Assembly: GCF_023516435.1 (NCBI RefSeq)
Contig: NZ_CP097332.1
Span: 1,922,001 to 1,986,000, forward strand
From: Jatrophihabitans telluris
GTDB taxonomy: Bacteria; Actinomycetota; Actinomycetes; Mycobacteriales; Jatrophihabitantaceae
Length of the DNA stretch: 64,000 bases
Reading direction: 5' to 3'
Shown here: positions 49,492 through 62,443 of the stretch, piece after piece
How the letters are laid out: every line of letters starts with the position of its first letter
How positions within the stretch are numbered: position 1 is the first letter of the stretch
The notes under the pieces: generated by a model
Seen by the model: the letters and a program-made list of their open reading frames with translations, nothing else
Database searches by the model: none
Told to the model about the DNA's origin: nothing
Position numbers and translations under genes: made by a program

Positions 49492-50154
49492 CTACCAGCC
49501 GCGGGCTCGCCACTGGCTCACCGAGGGGCGTTCGGCGCCCAGCGTCGAATCGTTGCCGTGCCCTGGATAGAACCAGGTTTCATCTGGGTAGACGTCGAAG
49601 ATCCGGCCCTGGACGTCGTCGAGCAGCGACTCGAAGTCGGCCGGGTTCCCGGTCTTACCGACCCCGCCCGGGAAAAGGGAGTCGCCGGTGAACAGATGAC
49701 CGTGTCCGTCTGGGTCGGCGTAGTAAAGGGCGATCGAGCCCGGGGTGTGGCCGCGGAGCCCGATGACATCGAATTCGAGCGCCCCGACGTGCAGCCGCTC
49801 GCCGTGCGCGAGGCGACGATCGGTCGGAACCGGGATCGCGTCGGCGTCGGCATCGCCGGCCAGCGTCCGAGCCCCGGTATGGGCCACGGTCGGTGCCAGG
49901 GCCTGCCAGTGATCGGCGTGCTGGTGAGTGGTGAGGATCGTCTGCGCAGGAGTGCCGCCGAGTGTGCTGAGGGTGGCCACCCGCTCCGGTTCGTCCGCGG
50001 CATCGATGAGGACTGCCTCGCCGGTGGATCGGCAACGGATGAGGTAGACGTTGTTCGACATCGGGCCGACGGCGAGTTTCGCGATCGTGGCGTGCGGCAG
50101 TTCCCGCACGTCGGCCGGGCCGCCAACGGCCACCTTGCCCGTGTATTCGTTCAT
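49492..50154 (-). CDS. Metallo-beta-lactamase-fold hydrolase (glyoxalase II-like)
   Basis: 220 residues. Dinuclear-metal motif TTHQHADHWQAL (HxHxDH), with further ligands in LRGHTPGSIALYY, FTGDSLF and the C-terminal WFYPGHGND. Homologues beside uvrA (M. tuberculosis Rv1637c) are uncharacterised glyoxalase II-like thioesterases. ATG overlaps the stop of the upstream DUF4032 gene by 4 nt, implying coupled expression. An open frame continues upstream in this reading frame through DUF4032, but only as an antiphase shadow. Confidence 0.92.
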   Translation of the reverse strand: MNEYTGKVAVGGPADVRELPHATIAKLAVGPMSNNVYLIRCRSTGEAVLIDAADEPERVATLSTLGGTPAQTILTTHQHADHWQALAPTVAHTGARTLAGDADADAIPVPTDRRLAHGERLHVGALEFDVIGLRGHTPGSIALYYADPDGHGHLFTGDSLFPGGVGKTGNPADFESLLDDVQGRIFDVYPDETWFYPGHGNDSTLGAERPSVSQWRARGW

Positions 50155-51407
50155 TCGGCCACCACTGGCAGTTCCTCCGTAGTCGGTTCGGTCAGGATCC
50201 GCACCGATGCATCGGGCAGTTTGGCCAGCACGGTGCGTACATAGTCCTCGACCGCGGCCGGGCGCCCGACGTCGCGTCCGAGCCGTTCGGACATCAGCCA
50301 GCGGTGCTCGCCGATCTCGTGGAACAGTTCGGCGTCGGGCAGTTTCTTCCGCAGCTCTGCGGGCACCATGCTCAGCACGCCGTAGAACTTCTCGTCGAGC
50401 CACCTGCGGGCGGCCAGGTCTTCGGGGATGTCGTGGCCGACGCCCTCGATCCACTTGGCGCGAAAACGGGCCAGGTCCGACAGCATGCCCTTGGCCTGAT
50501 TCTCCTGGACCTGGAGCCCGGTCAGCGCGTAGACCCGCCGGGCGTGGTGGCCAGGTTCGACGATGTGGGTCTCGAATCGAAGCGTGCGCCCGGCGTCCTC
50601 GGACCGGATCCCGATCTCGGAGACGTCGAAGCCGAGGGAGTTGAGCCGCCGAACGCGTTCCTCGATCTTGTAACTCTCCGACGCCGAGTAAACCTGATCG
50701 TCGGTGAGCTCGGTCCACAGTTTCTCGTAGCGCGGCTGCAGCGCGATGGCCATCTCGATGGGGTCGGCGTCCTCGGACAGGTAACCGCCCGCTTGCAGGT
50801 CCATCAGCTCGCCGGCAATGTTCTCGGTCGCGATGGTGATGTCGTGGGTACGTTGACCGATGGTCAGCTGCTCGTGCATCTCGCCGGTCTCGGCATCGAC
50901 GAGGTAGGCGGCAAGTGATCCGGCGTCCCGGCGGAACAGCGTGTTCGACAACGAGCAGTCTCCCCAGAAGAACCCGGCCAGGTGCAGGCGGACGAACAAC
51001 TGGGCCAGGGCGTCGAGCAGCCGGGCCCGCAGATCGGGCAACGACCGTTCGGTGAACAGGGCTCGATACGGCAACGAATAGGGCAGGTGGCGAGTGATGA
51101 GCAGGCTGCCGAGCACCTCGCCGGAGGTGTCCGTGCGCTCGGTGACGGTGCCGAACGCATCGACCACCGGGACCGAGGCGTCGGCCAGCGCGCGAAGCAG
51201 GTGATGCTCGCGGATGACGTATCGCTCGGTCGCCTCCTTGAAGGCGAAGATCTGGTTCTGGGCCCGGACGAACCGCACCACGTGCCTGGAGATGCCCCGG
51301 GGCACCTGGACGATTCGAGGGTCGGTCCACTCCGCCAGGGGTTGGTCGAGCGGCAGCGTGAGCAACTCGGTCGCCGCGCCCAGAGTGGTGATGGTGTAGG
51401 TACCCAT
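50151..51407 (-). CDS. DUF4032 protein with kinase-like catalytic motifs
   Basis: 418 residues from ATG. The N-terminal half carries protein-kinase-like elements in order: FAFKEATERYVIREHHLLRALADASVPVVDAFGTV (lysine and helix C-like Glu), LLITRHLPYSLPYRALF (hinge), FVRLHLAGFFWGDCSLSNTLFRRDAGSLAAYLVDAETGE (catalytic loop GDxxxxN and a later metal-binding Asp). The C-terminal half is the DUF4032 domain with PEDLAARRWLDEKFYGVLSMVPAELRKKL. Resemblance to WaaP-type kinases is visible, but activity is unproven. First gene of the DUF4032-MBL-MFS-hrpA row; a TAGGCT box lies 11 nt upstream. Confidence 0.85.
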   Translation of the reverse strand: MGTYTITTLGAATELLTLPLDQPLAEWTDPRIVQVPRGISRHVVRFVRAQNQIFAFKEATERYVIREHHLLRALADASVPVVDAFGTVTERTDTSGEVLGSLLITRHLPYSLPYRALFTERSLPDLRARLLDALAQLFVRLHLAGFFWGDCSLSNTLFRRDAGSLAAYLVDAETGEMHEQLTIGQRTHDITIATENIAGELMDLQAGGYLSEDADPIEMAIALQPRYEKLWTELTDDQVYSASESYKIEERVRRLNSLGFDVSEIGIRSEDAGRTLRFETHIVEPGHHARRVYALTGLQVQENQAKGMLSDLARFRAKWIEGVGHDIPEDLAARRWLDEKFYGVLSMVPAELRKKLPDAELFHEIGEHRWLMSERLGRDVGRPAAVEDYVRTVLAKLPDASVRILTEPTTEELPVVAE

Positions 51408-51418
51408 GACGGGTTCCA

Positions 51419-51424
51419 AGCCTA
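51419..51424 (-). promoter_or_regulatory. Candidate -10 box of the DUF4032 gene
   Basis: TAGGCT on the minus strand, 11 nt before ATG; would leave a leader of only about 4-5 nt. Confidence 0.4.
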
Positions 51425-51498
51425 CGGCGATCGTGGGCTTTGACCAGTGCAGGGACACGTCGGATCCGGGTGAACAGCTCATGGCTCGGCGGCCCCGC

Positions 51499-51504
51499 TA
51501 CCGT
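51499..51504 (+). promoter_or_regulatory. Candidate -10 box for leaderless ung mRNA
   Basis: TACCGT, 7 nt before GTG 51512; supports that start over upstream in-frame codons. Confidence 0.45.
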
Positions 51505-51511
51505 GACGGGC

Positions 51512-52189
51512 GTGCCGACTCGTCCGCTGACCGAAATCATGGAGTCCGGGTGGGCGCGGGCGCTTGAGCCGGTGACCACCGATATCGCCGGCGCCGGGGA
51601 GTTCCTCCGATCCGAGATCGCGGCCGGACGTAGATATCTGCCCAGTGGTGGAAACGTGCTGCGAGCTTTTCAGCAGCCTTTCGAGAGCGTCCGTGTGCTG
51701 ATCGTCGGCCAGGATCCCTACCCGACTCCGGGACACCCGATCGGCCTGTCGTTCGCGGTCGCGGCCGAGGTCCGCCCGATCCCGCGGTCGTTGGCCAACA
51801 TCTACCGCGAACTGGTGGACGACTTAGGGGTGCCGGTGCCCTCGAACGGCGACCTGACGCCCTGGACCCGGCAGGGTGTCCTGTTGCTGAACCGGGTGCT
51901 CACCGTCGAACCGGGCAAGTCCGGGGCGCATCAGGGCAAAGGCTGGGAGAAGGTCACCGAGCAGGCCGTGCGGGCCCTGGCCGCGCGTCCTCAACCGCTC
52001 GTCGCGATCCTGTGGGGCCGCCAGGCCCAGTCGTTGCGGCCGTTGCTCGATGGGGTCGTGCGCATCGAGTCCGTGCATCCGTCACCGTTGTCGGCCAGCG
52101 GCGGTTTCTTCGGGTCACGGCCGTTCAGCCGCGCCAACGAGGCGTTGACCGCCGCAGGGGTCGAGCCGGTGGACTGGCAGCTGCCCTGA
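51512..52189 (+). CDS. ung: Uracil-DNA glycosylase, family 1
   Basis: 225 residues. Removes uracil from DNA. Water-activating motif [17 protein letters not shown] (Asp of GQDPY), uracil-binding LLLNRVLTV and the leucine-loop [21 protein letters not shown] complete the family 1 set. Divergent from DUF4032 (104 nt). A 13-bp tandem repeat begins 10 nt after the stop, between ung and the convergent PPOX gene. Confidence 0.96.
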   Translation: MPTRPLTEIMESGWARALEPVTTDIAGAGEFLRSEIAAGRRYLPSGGNVLRAFQQPFESVRVLIVGQDPYPTPGHPIGLSFAVAAEVRPIPRSLANIYRELVDDLGVPVPSNGDLTPWTRQGVLLLNRVLTVEPGKSGAHQGKGWEKVTEQAVRALAARPQPLVAILWGRQAQSLRPLLDGVVRIESVHPSPLSASGGFFGSRPFSRANEALTAAGVEPVDWQLP

Positions 52190-52198
52190 CGGCAGCCC

Positions 52199-52276
52199 GC
52201 TCAGCAGCACCGCTCAGCAGCACCGCTCAGCAGCACCGCTCAGCAGCACCGCTCAGCAGTACGGCTCAGCAGTACG
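52199..52276. repeat. 13-bp tandem repeat, 6 units
   Basis: Four perfect GCTCAGCAGCACC units then two GCTCAGCAGTACG, followed by a partial GCTCAG that enters the PPOX stop codon. Fills the gap between convergent ung and PPOX. Units within each subtype are identical, suggesting recent slippage. Confidence 0.95.
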
Positions 52277-52278
52277 GC

Positions 52279-52746
52279 TCAGCTCTCGGCCAGCCGCGCC
52301 GGGAACCCGCCGGTCGCGATCGGTCCCCAGCGCTCGGCGGTGATGCGGATGAGTGACTTGTTCTGGGTTCGCATCGCCTCGCGGTACTCCTCCCAGTCCG
52401 GATGCTCACCGGAGATGCACCGGAAGTAATCCACCAGCGGCTCCACAGCGTCGGGCATGTCGATGACCTCGGCGGCGCCGTCGAGTTGGACCCAGGCGCC
52501 CCCGAAATCGTCGGAGAGCACGAGCACGCTCGCGGCCGGGTCTCGTCGCAGGTTGGCGGTCTTGGCTCGCTCGGGATAGGAGGAGATCACGATCCGGCCT
52601 TCGGGATCGACGCCCCCGGTGACCGGGGACAGCTGGGGTCGGCCGTCGCTGCGTCGAGTGGTGAGGATCATCTGATGGCGGGGCCGGACGAAGTCGAGCA
52701 GCTGGGCCAGTTCGACGCTGGTGTTGGTGGCGATCGTTCGAGGCAT
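52279..52746 (-). CDS. PPOX-class F420/FMN-dependent protein
   Basis: 155 residues. Split-barrel flavin/F420-binding fold: FVRPRHQMILTTRRSDGRPQLSPVTGGVDPEGRIVISSYPERAKTANLRRDPAASVLVLSDDFGGAWVQLDGAAEVIDMP. This matches the actinobacterial TIGR03618-type proteins, many of which use F420 rather than FMN; cofactor cannot be decided from sequence. ATG 52746 chosen because AGGA lies 8 nt upstream; ATG 52752 is too close to it. The stop codon touches the 13-bp repeat. Confidence 0.87.
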   Translation of the reverse strand: MPRTIATNTSVELAQLLDFVRPRHQMILTTRRSDGRPQLSPVTGGVDPEGRIVISSYPERAKTANLRRDPAASVLVLSDDFGGAWVQLDGAAEVIDMPDAVEPLVDYFRCISGEHPDWEEYREAMRTQNKSLIRITAERWGPIATGGFPARLAES

Positions 52747-52841
52747 GCACATGATCCTGCCAGCAACCGCCCGATGTCTCGACCTCTCGTCGAGGTGAAG
52801 GTCACAGCTCGCTCGAGGCCCTGGAGGCGCGCGGGACGACG

Positions 52842-52864
52842 TTGTCGTAGGTCGCCATTACTCT
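52842..52864 (+). promoter_or_regulatory. PafBC (RecA-NDp)-like promoter of uvrA
   Basis: TTGTCGTAG (52842-52850), exactly 8 nt, TACTCT (52859-52864). Seven of nine upstream bases match TTGTCRGTG and the TAnnnT spacing is exact. Start of transcription is predicted near 52871, 43 nt before the uvrA GTG. Confidence 0.6.
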
Positions 52865-52884
52865 CGAACTGGTTCGAGTCGAAC
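52863..52884. promoter_or_regulatory. Cluster of LexA-like half-sites at the uvrA transcription start
   Basis: CTCGAAC-TG-GTTCGAG (52863-52878) followed by G-sharing TCGAAC (52879-52884): three TCGAAC/GTTCGA half-sites in 22 bp. The actinobacterial SOS box is TCGAAC-N4-GTTCGA; here the spacing is N2, so LexA binding is uncertain. Confidence 0.4.
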
Positions 52885-52913
52885 GCCCTATCTGAGTTCT
52901 GAGAGAGAAGTCT

Positions 52914-56108
<3,195 letters not shown>

Positions 56109-56139
56109 ACGCCCGCAACGACCGCGTGCCAGGTCGGAA

Positions 56140-56162
56140 CTGTCGTAGCAGGTCATTAGGGT
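56140..56162 (+). promoter_or_regulatory. PafBC (RecA-NDp)-like promoter of uvrC, leaderless
   Basis: CTGTCGTAG (56140-56148), exactly 8 nt, TAGGGT (56157-56162), then 6 nt to the uvrC GTG. Shares TGTCGTAG with the uvrA element. The mRNA would start at the GTG. Confidence 0.55.
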
Positions 56163-56168
56163 TGATCC

Positions 56169-58121
56169 GTGGCTGATCCGTCGTCGTACCGCCCAGCGCC
56201 GGGCACCATTCCGGTCGAACCCGGGGTGTACCGGTTCCGCGACGCGTCTCGCCGGGTGATCTACGTAGGCAAGGCCAAGAGCCTGCGGTCGCGGCTCAAT
56301 TCCTACTTCGCCGACATCTCGGCGCTGCACCCTCGTACGCGACAGATGGTCACGACCGCGGCCAGCGTGGAGTGGACCATCGTCACGACCGAGGTCGAGG
56401 CACTGCAGCTGGAATACAACTGGATCAAGGAATTCGATCCACGCTTCAACGTTCGTTACCGTGACGACAAGTCCTACCCGTCCCTCGCGGTGACCCTCAA
56501 CGAGGAGTTCCCGCGCCTGCAGGTCATGCGCGGTCCCAAGAAGTCAGGGGTCCGCTACTTCGGGCCGTACGCACACGCCTGGGCGATCCGCGAAACTCTC
56601 GACCTCCTGCTCAGGGTCTTTCCGGCCCGCACGTGTTCATCCGGCGTGTTCAAACGCGCCGGTCAGATCGGGCGTCCCTGCCTGCTCGGCTACATCGGAA
56701 AGTGCAGCGCGCCGTGTGTCGGGCGCGTCACCGCCGACGAGCATCGACAGATCATCGACGACTTCTGTGACTTCATGGCGGGCAAGACCGACCGCATGAT
56801 CAGACGGCTGGAACGGCAGATGGCCGAGGCCAGCGATCAATTGGAGTTCGAGCGCGCCGCCCGGCTGCGCGACGATCTCGGCGCCCTGCGGCGATCGGTG
56901 GAGAAGCAGGCCGTCGTACTGACCGACGGCACCGACGCCGACGTCGTGGCCTTCGCCGGCGACGAACTGGCCGCCTCGGTCCAGGTGTTTCACGTGCGCG
57001 GCGGACGGGTACGCGGCCAGCGGGGGTGGGTGGTGGATTCGGCCGCGAGTGCCGAGGGCACCGTCAGCGAAGCGGAGCTCGTGGAACAGTTCATCACCCA
57101 GTTCTACGGCCCCGAGGACGCCGGCATCCCGCGGGAGGTTCTCGTTCCCGAACTGCCCGAGGACTCACCCGCTCTTACCGAATGGCTGACCCAGCGCCGC
57201 GGTTCGCGGGTGGCCCTGCGCGTGCCTCAGCGCGGTGACAAGAAGTCATTGATGCAGACCGTGCAGCGCAACGCCGAACAGGCTTTCCTGCAGTACAAGC
57301 TGAAACGGGCCAGCGACCTGACCGCGCGGTCACAGGCGCTGTCGGAACTGCAAGAGGCCCTCGACATGCCCGAAGCGCCGTTGCGCATCGAGTGCTTCGA
57401 CATCAGCCACGTACAGGGCACCAATGTCGTGGCGAGCATGGTGGTGTTCGAAGACGGCTTGGCACGCAAGAGCGAATACCGCCGCTTCAACATGCGATCC
57501 ACCGGCGGCGATGTGGACTGGATCGCCGAAGTGATCCGCCGTCGGTTCGCCCGCTACCTTCAGGAACGAACGATCGAGGCCGAGAACGAACGCGCGGAGA
57601 TCGAGGCCGCGGGCGGGCGTGCCCGCAAGTTCTCATACCCCCCCAACCTCGTCGTGGTCGACGGTGGTGCGCCGCAGGTCGCCGCGGCCCAGAACGTGCT
57701 GGTCGAGTTGGGAATCACCGACGTCACCCTGATCGGACTGGCCAAACGACTGGAAGAAGTGTGGGTGCCGGACGACGAGTTCCCAGTCATCCTGCCCCGC
57801 ACCTCTGAGGCGCTGTACCTGCTCCAGCGGGTGCGCGACGAGGCGCACCGCTTCGCCATCACCTTCCATCGGCAGAAGCGGTCCAAGGCGATGGTCGAGT
57901 CCGAACTCGCCGAGATCCCAGGCCTCGGGCCTGCTCGTCGCAAGGCGTTGTTGGCAGAATTCGCCAGCCTCAAACGTCTGCGCGAAGCCAGCGTCGCCGA
58001 GATCGCCCAGGTGCCGGGCTTCGGTCCCGACCTCGCGCTGCGGGTCCACGAGGCACTGCTCGCCGGCCAGGCGACGGTCGAACCAGCAGTCAACATGACC
58101 ACAGGTGAGGTCGTCTCCTAG
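56169..58121 (+). CDS. uvrC: Excinuclease ABC subunit C
   Basis: 650 residues. Makes both incisions in nucleotide excision repair. N-terminal GIY-YIG nuclease ([30 protein letters not shown]), Cys-containing linker ([17 protein letters not shown]), UVR domain ([28 protein letters not shown]), RNase H-like endonuclease domain with [23 protein letters not shown] and [13 protein letters not shown], and C-terminal helix-hairpin-helix pair ([28 protein letters not shown]). GTG fixed by the -10 box 6 nt upstream. Heads the uvrC-rapZ-yvcK-whiA group. Confidence 0.97.
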
Positions 58122-58157
58122 GCTGGCCGAATTCAACCGAACTAGGAGAGGCCGAGC

Positions 58158-59042
58158 ATGACCGCCGCTGAACGCGGAGCTCTGGAAACCGTGATCGTCA
58201 CCGGTCTCTCCGGAGCCGGACGAAGCACCGCCGCGAAATGCCTGGAGGACCTGGGGTTCTTCGTCGTCGACAACCTCCCGCCCGCCCTCGTGGAGACCAT
58301 GGTCGACCTCGGCAGCCGTAGCCAGGGCGCCGTGACGAAGCTGGCGGTCGTCATGGACGTCCGCAGCCGGGCGTTCTCCTCCGACCTCACCGAGGTCGTC
58401 ACCGAGCTGGGCCAACGCGATCTACGCCCTCGCGTGCTTTTCCTCGACGCCGAAGACGCTGTGTTGATCCGTCGTTTCGAGAGTGTCAGACGCGCACATC
58501 CGCTTCAGGGCGACGGGCGCCTCGCCGACGGCATCGCCGCTGAGCGCCGCATTCTTGAGCCCATCCGCGACATTGCCGATCTCGTTATCGACACTTCGCA
58601 GCGCAGCGTTCACGGCCTGCGCCACGCCATCGAGGAAGCGTTCAGCTCTGACGGCCTCGGAGGCGGCGAGCTGCGCGCCACGGTCGTGTCGTTCGGCTTC
58701 AAGTACGGCCTGCCCGCTGACGCCGATCTCGTGATCGACGTGCGGTTCCTGCCGAATCCGCACTGGATTCCCGAGTTGCGAGAACAGACCGGCGAGGACG
58801 CCGAGGTGTCGGACTACGTTCTGAGCCAGGACTCCGTGCCCGAGTTCCTCGACCGGTACCTGGAGATTCTGCAGATCATCGGCGCCGGATACCGCCGCGA
58901 GGGCAAGCACTATCTCACGCTGGCCGTGGGATGCACCGGCGGTAAGCACCGTTCCGTCGCGATCAGCCGCGAACTCGTGCGCCGGCTCAACCAACTCGGC
59001 ATCCGCGCCTCGGTCGCCCACCGCGACCTCGGGCGGGAGTGA
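58158..59042 (+). CDS. rapZ: RapZ-family nucleotide-binding protein
   Basis: 294 residues. P-loop GLSGAGRSTAAKCLEDLGFFVVDNLPPALVETMVDL; the usual Lys of the Walker A is Arg, which is common in this family's actinobacterial members. C-terminal domain with FGFKYGLPADADLVIDVRFLPNPHWIPELREQTGEDAEVSDYV and VGCTGGKHRSVAISRELVRRL. In E. coli RapZ senses glucosamine-6-phosphate and directs GlmZ sRNA decay; in actinobacteria the role is unknown. Overlaps yvcK by 4 nt. Confidence 0.93.
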   Translation: MTAAERGALETVIVTGLSGAGRSTAAKCLEDLGFFVVDNLPPALVETMVDLGSRSQGAVTKLAVVMDVRSRAFSSDLTEVVTELGQRDLRPRVLFLDAEDAVLIRRFESVRRAHPLQGDGRLADGIAAERRILEPIRDIADLVIDTSQRSVHGLRHAIEEAFSSDGLGGGELRATVVSFGFKYGLPADADLVIDVRFLPNPHWIPELREQTGEDAEVSDYVLSQDSVPEFLDRYLEILQIIGAGYRREGKHYLTLAVGCTGGKHRSVAISRELVRRLNQLGIRASVAHRDLGRE

Positions 59043-60151
59043 TGGCCTCGACACCTCCGCGTCGCAGAATCGTCGCTCTCGGCGGCGGCCACGGCCTGTA
59101 CGCCTCCCTGAGCGCTCTGCGTGAACTGGACGTCGACATCACCGCAGTCGTCACCGTGGCCGACGACGGCGGCTCGTCCGGTCGCATCCGACGCGAGCTC
59201 GATGTCCTTCCGCCGGGTGACCTGCGCATGGCGCTGGCCGCACTCGCCGCGGCCCCCGCGCAGCCGGTGTCACCCTCAGCCTCAGCTTCAACGTCACCAC
59301 CGTCAACGGCAACGACCACAGCGACGCCGACCTCAGCGGCCGCCCCGCCGACGCCCCCCGGGGCGGACAATCCTTTTGCTACCGCGGCACCGGCAAACCG
59401 ACCCGATCTTGCCGTCGACTGGGCGGAGATCCTTCAACACCGCATGGGTGGCCACGGCGCGCTCGCCGGTCACCCGATCGGAAACCTGCTGCTCACCGGA
59501 CTGCTCGAGCTGTACGCCGATGATCCCGTGCGTGCGCTGGACCTGGCCGCGAGCGTGGTGGCAGCCCAGGGGCGGGTGCTGCCGATGGCCTCCCGCCCGC
59601 TCGACCTGATCGCGGAGGTCACCAGCACGGACCCGGACGATCCCCAGCGGTTCAGGCGCATTCGGGGCCAGTCGTCGATCGCCGCCACGCCGGGGCGGGT
59701 AGCCAGCATCGCTCTGGTCCCGGTCGACGCACGGGCATGTCCTGAAGCCGTCGAGGCAATCAGAAACGCTGATGTGGTCCTGTTGGGTCCGGGATCGTGG
59801 TACACCAGTGTGATCCCGCACCTACTTGTGCGTGAACTTGCCGAGGCAATCGTGACCACCCAAGCACTCGTGGTGACAATCCTGAATCTAGCGCCGCAGG
59901 CAGGGGAAACCGACGGGTTCTCGCCTGAAGAACATTTGCGTGTTTTACGGGCCGTCCGCGAAGATCTGCGGGTAGACGCGGTCATCGCGGATGCGGACGC
60001 AGTGTCTGACAGCGAAGGATTACGGCGGTATGCCGAATCCATCGGTGCTCGGCTCTCGTTGACACCCGTAGCTGAGCCCAACAGCTCGGCAAGGCATGAT
60101 CCAGCACGGCTGAGTTCCGCGATCGCGTCGGTCACGGGGCTGTTCGGCTAG
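59039..60151 (+). CDS. yvcK: YvcK/GlmR (CuvA)-family regulator with low-complexity insert
   Basis: 370 residues. Family core: [61 protein letters not shown], then [47 protein letters not shown] and [29 protein letters not shown]. GlmR/CuvA proteins bind UDP-GlcNAc and support peptidoglycan synthesis and growth on gluconeogenic carbon. Residues ~71-125 are a Ser/Thr/Ala/Pro-rich segment absent from typical members. GTG 59039 and ATG 59042 are both possible starts; both overlap rapZ. Confidence 0.93.
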
Positions 60152-60225
60152 ACCACCCTCGTCGCAACCCAGGGCGGCACATCGCGAAGGGACCCGACGA
60201 CGGTAACGGAACAGGAGAAGCACAT

Positions 60226-61206
60226 ATGGCCATGACGGCTGCGGTGAAGGACGAACTCAGCCGGGTGACGATCTCGAAGGCGACCGCCCGGCGGGCGGAG
60301 ATCGCAACGATCCTTCGTTTCGCCGGCGCCCTGCACCTCGTCGGCGGCCGGATCGTCATCGAGGCCGAGGTGGACACCGGCTCCGTGGCCCGCAGGCTCC
60401 GCAAGGAGATCGGCGAGGTGTTCGGGCACGACGCGGAGATCCAGGTGATCACCGGGGGAAGCCTCCGCAAAGGCACCCGGTACCTGGTCCGGGTCGTGAA
60501 GGACGGCGAGGGCCTGGCTCGCCAGTCGGGACTTATCGACCTGCGCGGGCGTCCGGTGCGCGGGCTGCCGACCCACGTCGTGGCGGGTACGGCGACCGAA
60601 GCCGAGGCCGCTTGGCGCGGTGCGTTCCTCGCCCACGGATCCCTGACCGAACCCGGTCGTGCCGGAGCTCTGGAGATCACCTGCCCGTCCAACGAGGCCG
60701 CCCTGGCCCTGGTCGGCGCGGGTCGGCGCCTGGGCGTGCTGGCCAAAGCCCGTGAGGTGCGAGGAGCCGACCGCGTGGTGGTGCGCGACGGCGATGCCAT
60801 CGGCGCGCTGCTGACCCGTATCGGTGCCCACGAGTCGGTGCTGGCCTGGGAGGAACGCCGGATGCGGCGAGAGGTACGGGCCACGGCCAACCGGCTGGCC
60901 AATTTCGACGACGCGAACCTGCGTCGGTCCGCCCGCGCCGCAGTGGCGGCCGGCGCCCGGGTCGAACGGGCGATGGAGATCCTCGGACAGGACGCTCCGG
61001 ATCATCTGCTGCAGGCCGGTCGACTCCGGCTCGAGCACAAGCAGGCCTCGCTGGAGGAATTGGGGGCGCTGTCCGATCCGCCCATGACCAAGGACGCAGT
61101 CGCCGGTCGAATCCGGCGCTTGCTGGCAATGGCCGACAAGCGGGCTTCCGACGATGGGGTTCCGAACACGGAGGCCGCGGTTACGCCGGAGATGCTCGCG
61201 CCCTGA
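60226..61206 (+). CDS. whiA: Sporulation/cell-division regulator WhiA
   Basis: 326 residues. N-terminal LAGLIDADG-homing-endonuclease-like domains ([69 protein letters not shown]) and C-terminal helix-turn-helix (LSRVTIS..., [50 protein letters not shown]). WhiA works with WhiB as an activator of division genes in Streptomyces. ATG with GGAGAAG upstream. Last gene of the uvrC-whiA row; gap follows 145 nt later. Confidence 0.96.
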
Positions 61207-61279
61207 CGGCGGCGCGCATGGGGGCCGGCAGGGCTGGTCCTGGTGCCCGGTCACGGGTCGCGCTCGCGCTACCGGCGGG

Positions 61280-61285
61280 TATAAC
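61280..61285 (+). promoter_or_regulatory. Candidate -10 box of gap operon
   Basis: TATAAC within GGGTATAACAATC, 66 nt upstream of the gap start; no convincing -35. Confidence 0.35.
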
Positions 61286-61333
61286 AATCGGCTGCCCTCG
61301 CCCGATAGAGTCAGGGCCGCACGCTTCCCCTAG

Positions 61334-62356
<1,023 letters not shown>

Positions 62357-62443
62357 GCCGCCCCGGCTGACGCCGACACCGATGGCCGGCCGACCCTGGG
62401 CGGCCCTCGTCCCAGCACGACAGACCGAGGGGGAGTCACCCGT

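Noticed and set aside
50155-51579. Long open frame upstream of and in phase with the MBL hydrolase
   Set aside because: It is out of phase with DUF4032, which is the real gene there; the extra N-terminal translation is Arg/Ala/Pro-rich noise.
52199-52276. CRISPR-like array after ung
   Set aside because: Units are only 13 bp and directly adjacent without spacers; no cas genes.
59249-59413. Possible intein or mobile insertion in yvcK
   Set aside because: The insert is ~50 low-complexity residues without Cys/Ser at the splice point, His-Asn end or endonuclease motif.
60226-61206. WhiA read as a homing endonuclease because of LAGLIDADG-like domains
   Set aside because: Known WhiA architecture with a C-terminal HTH, in the conserved rapZ-yvcK-whiA order.
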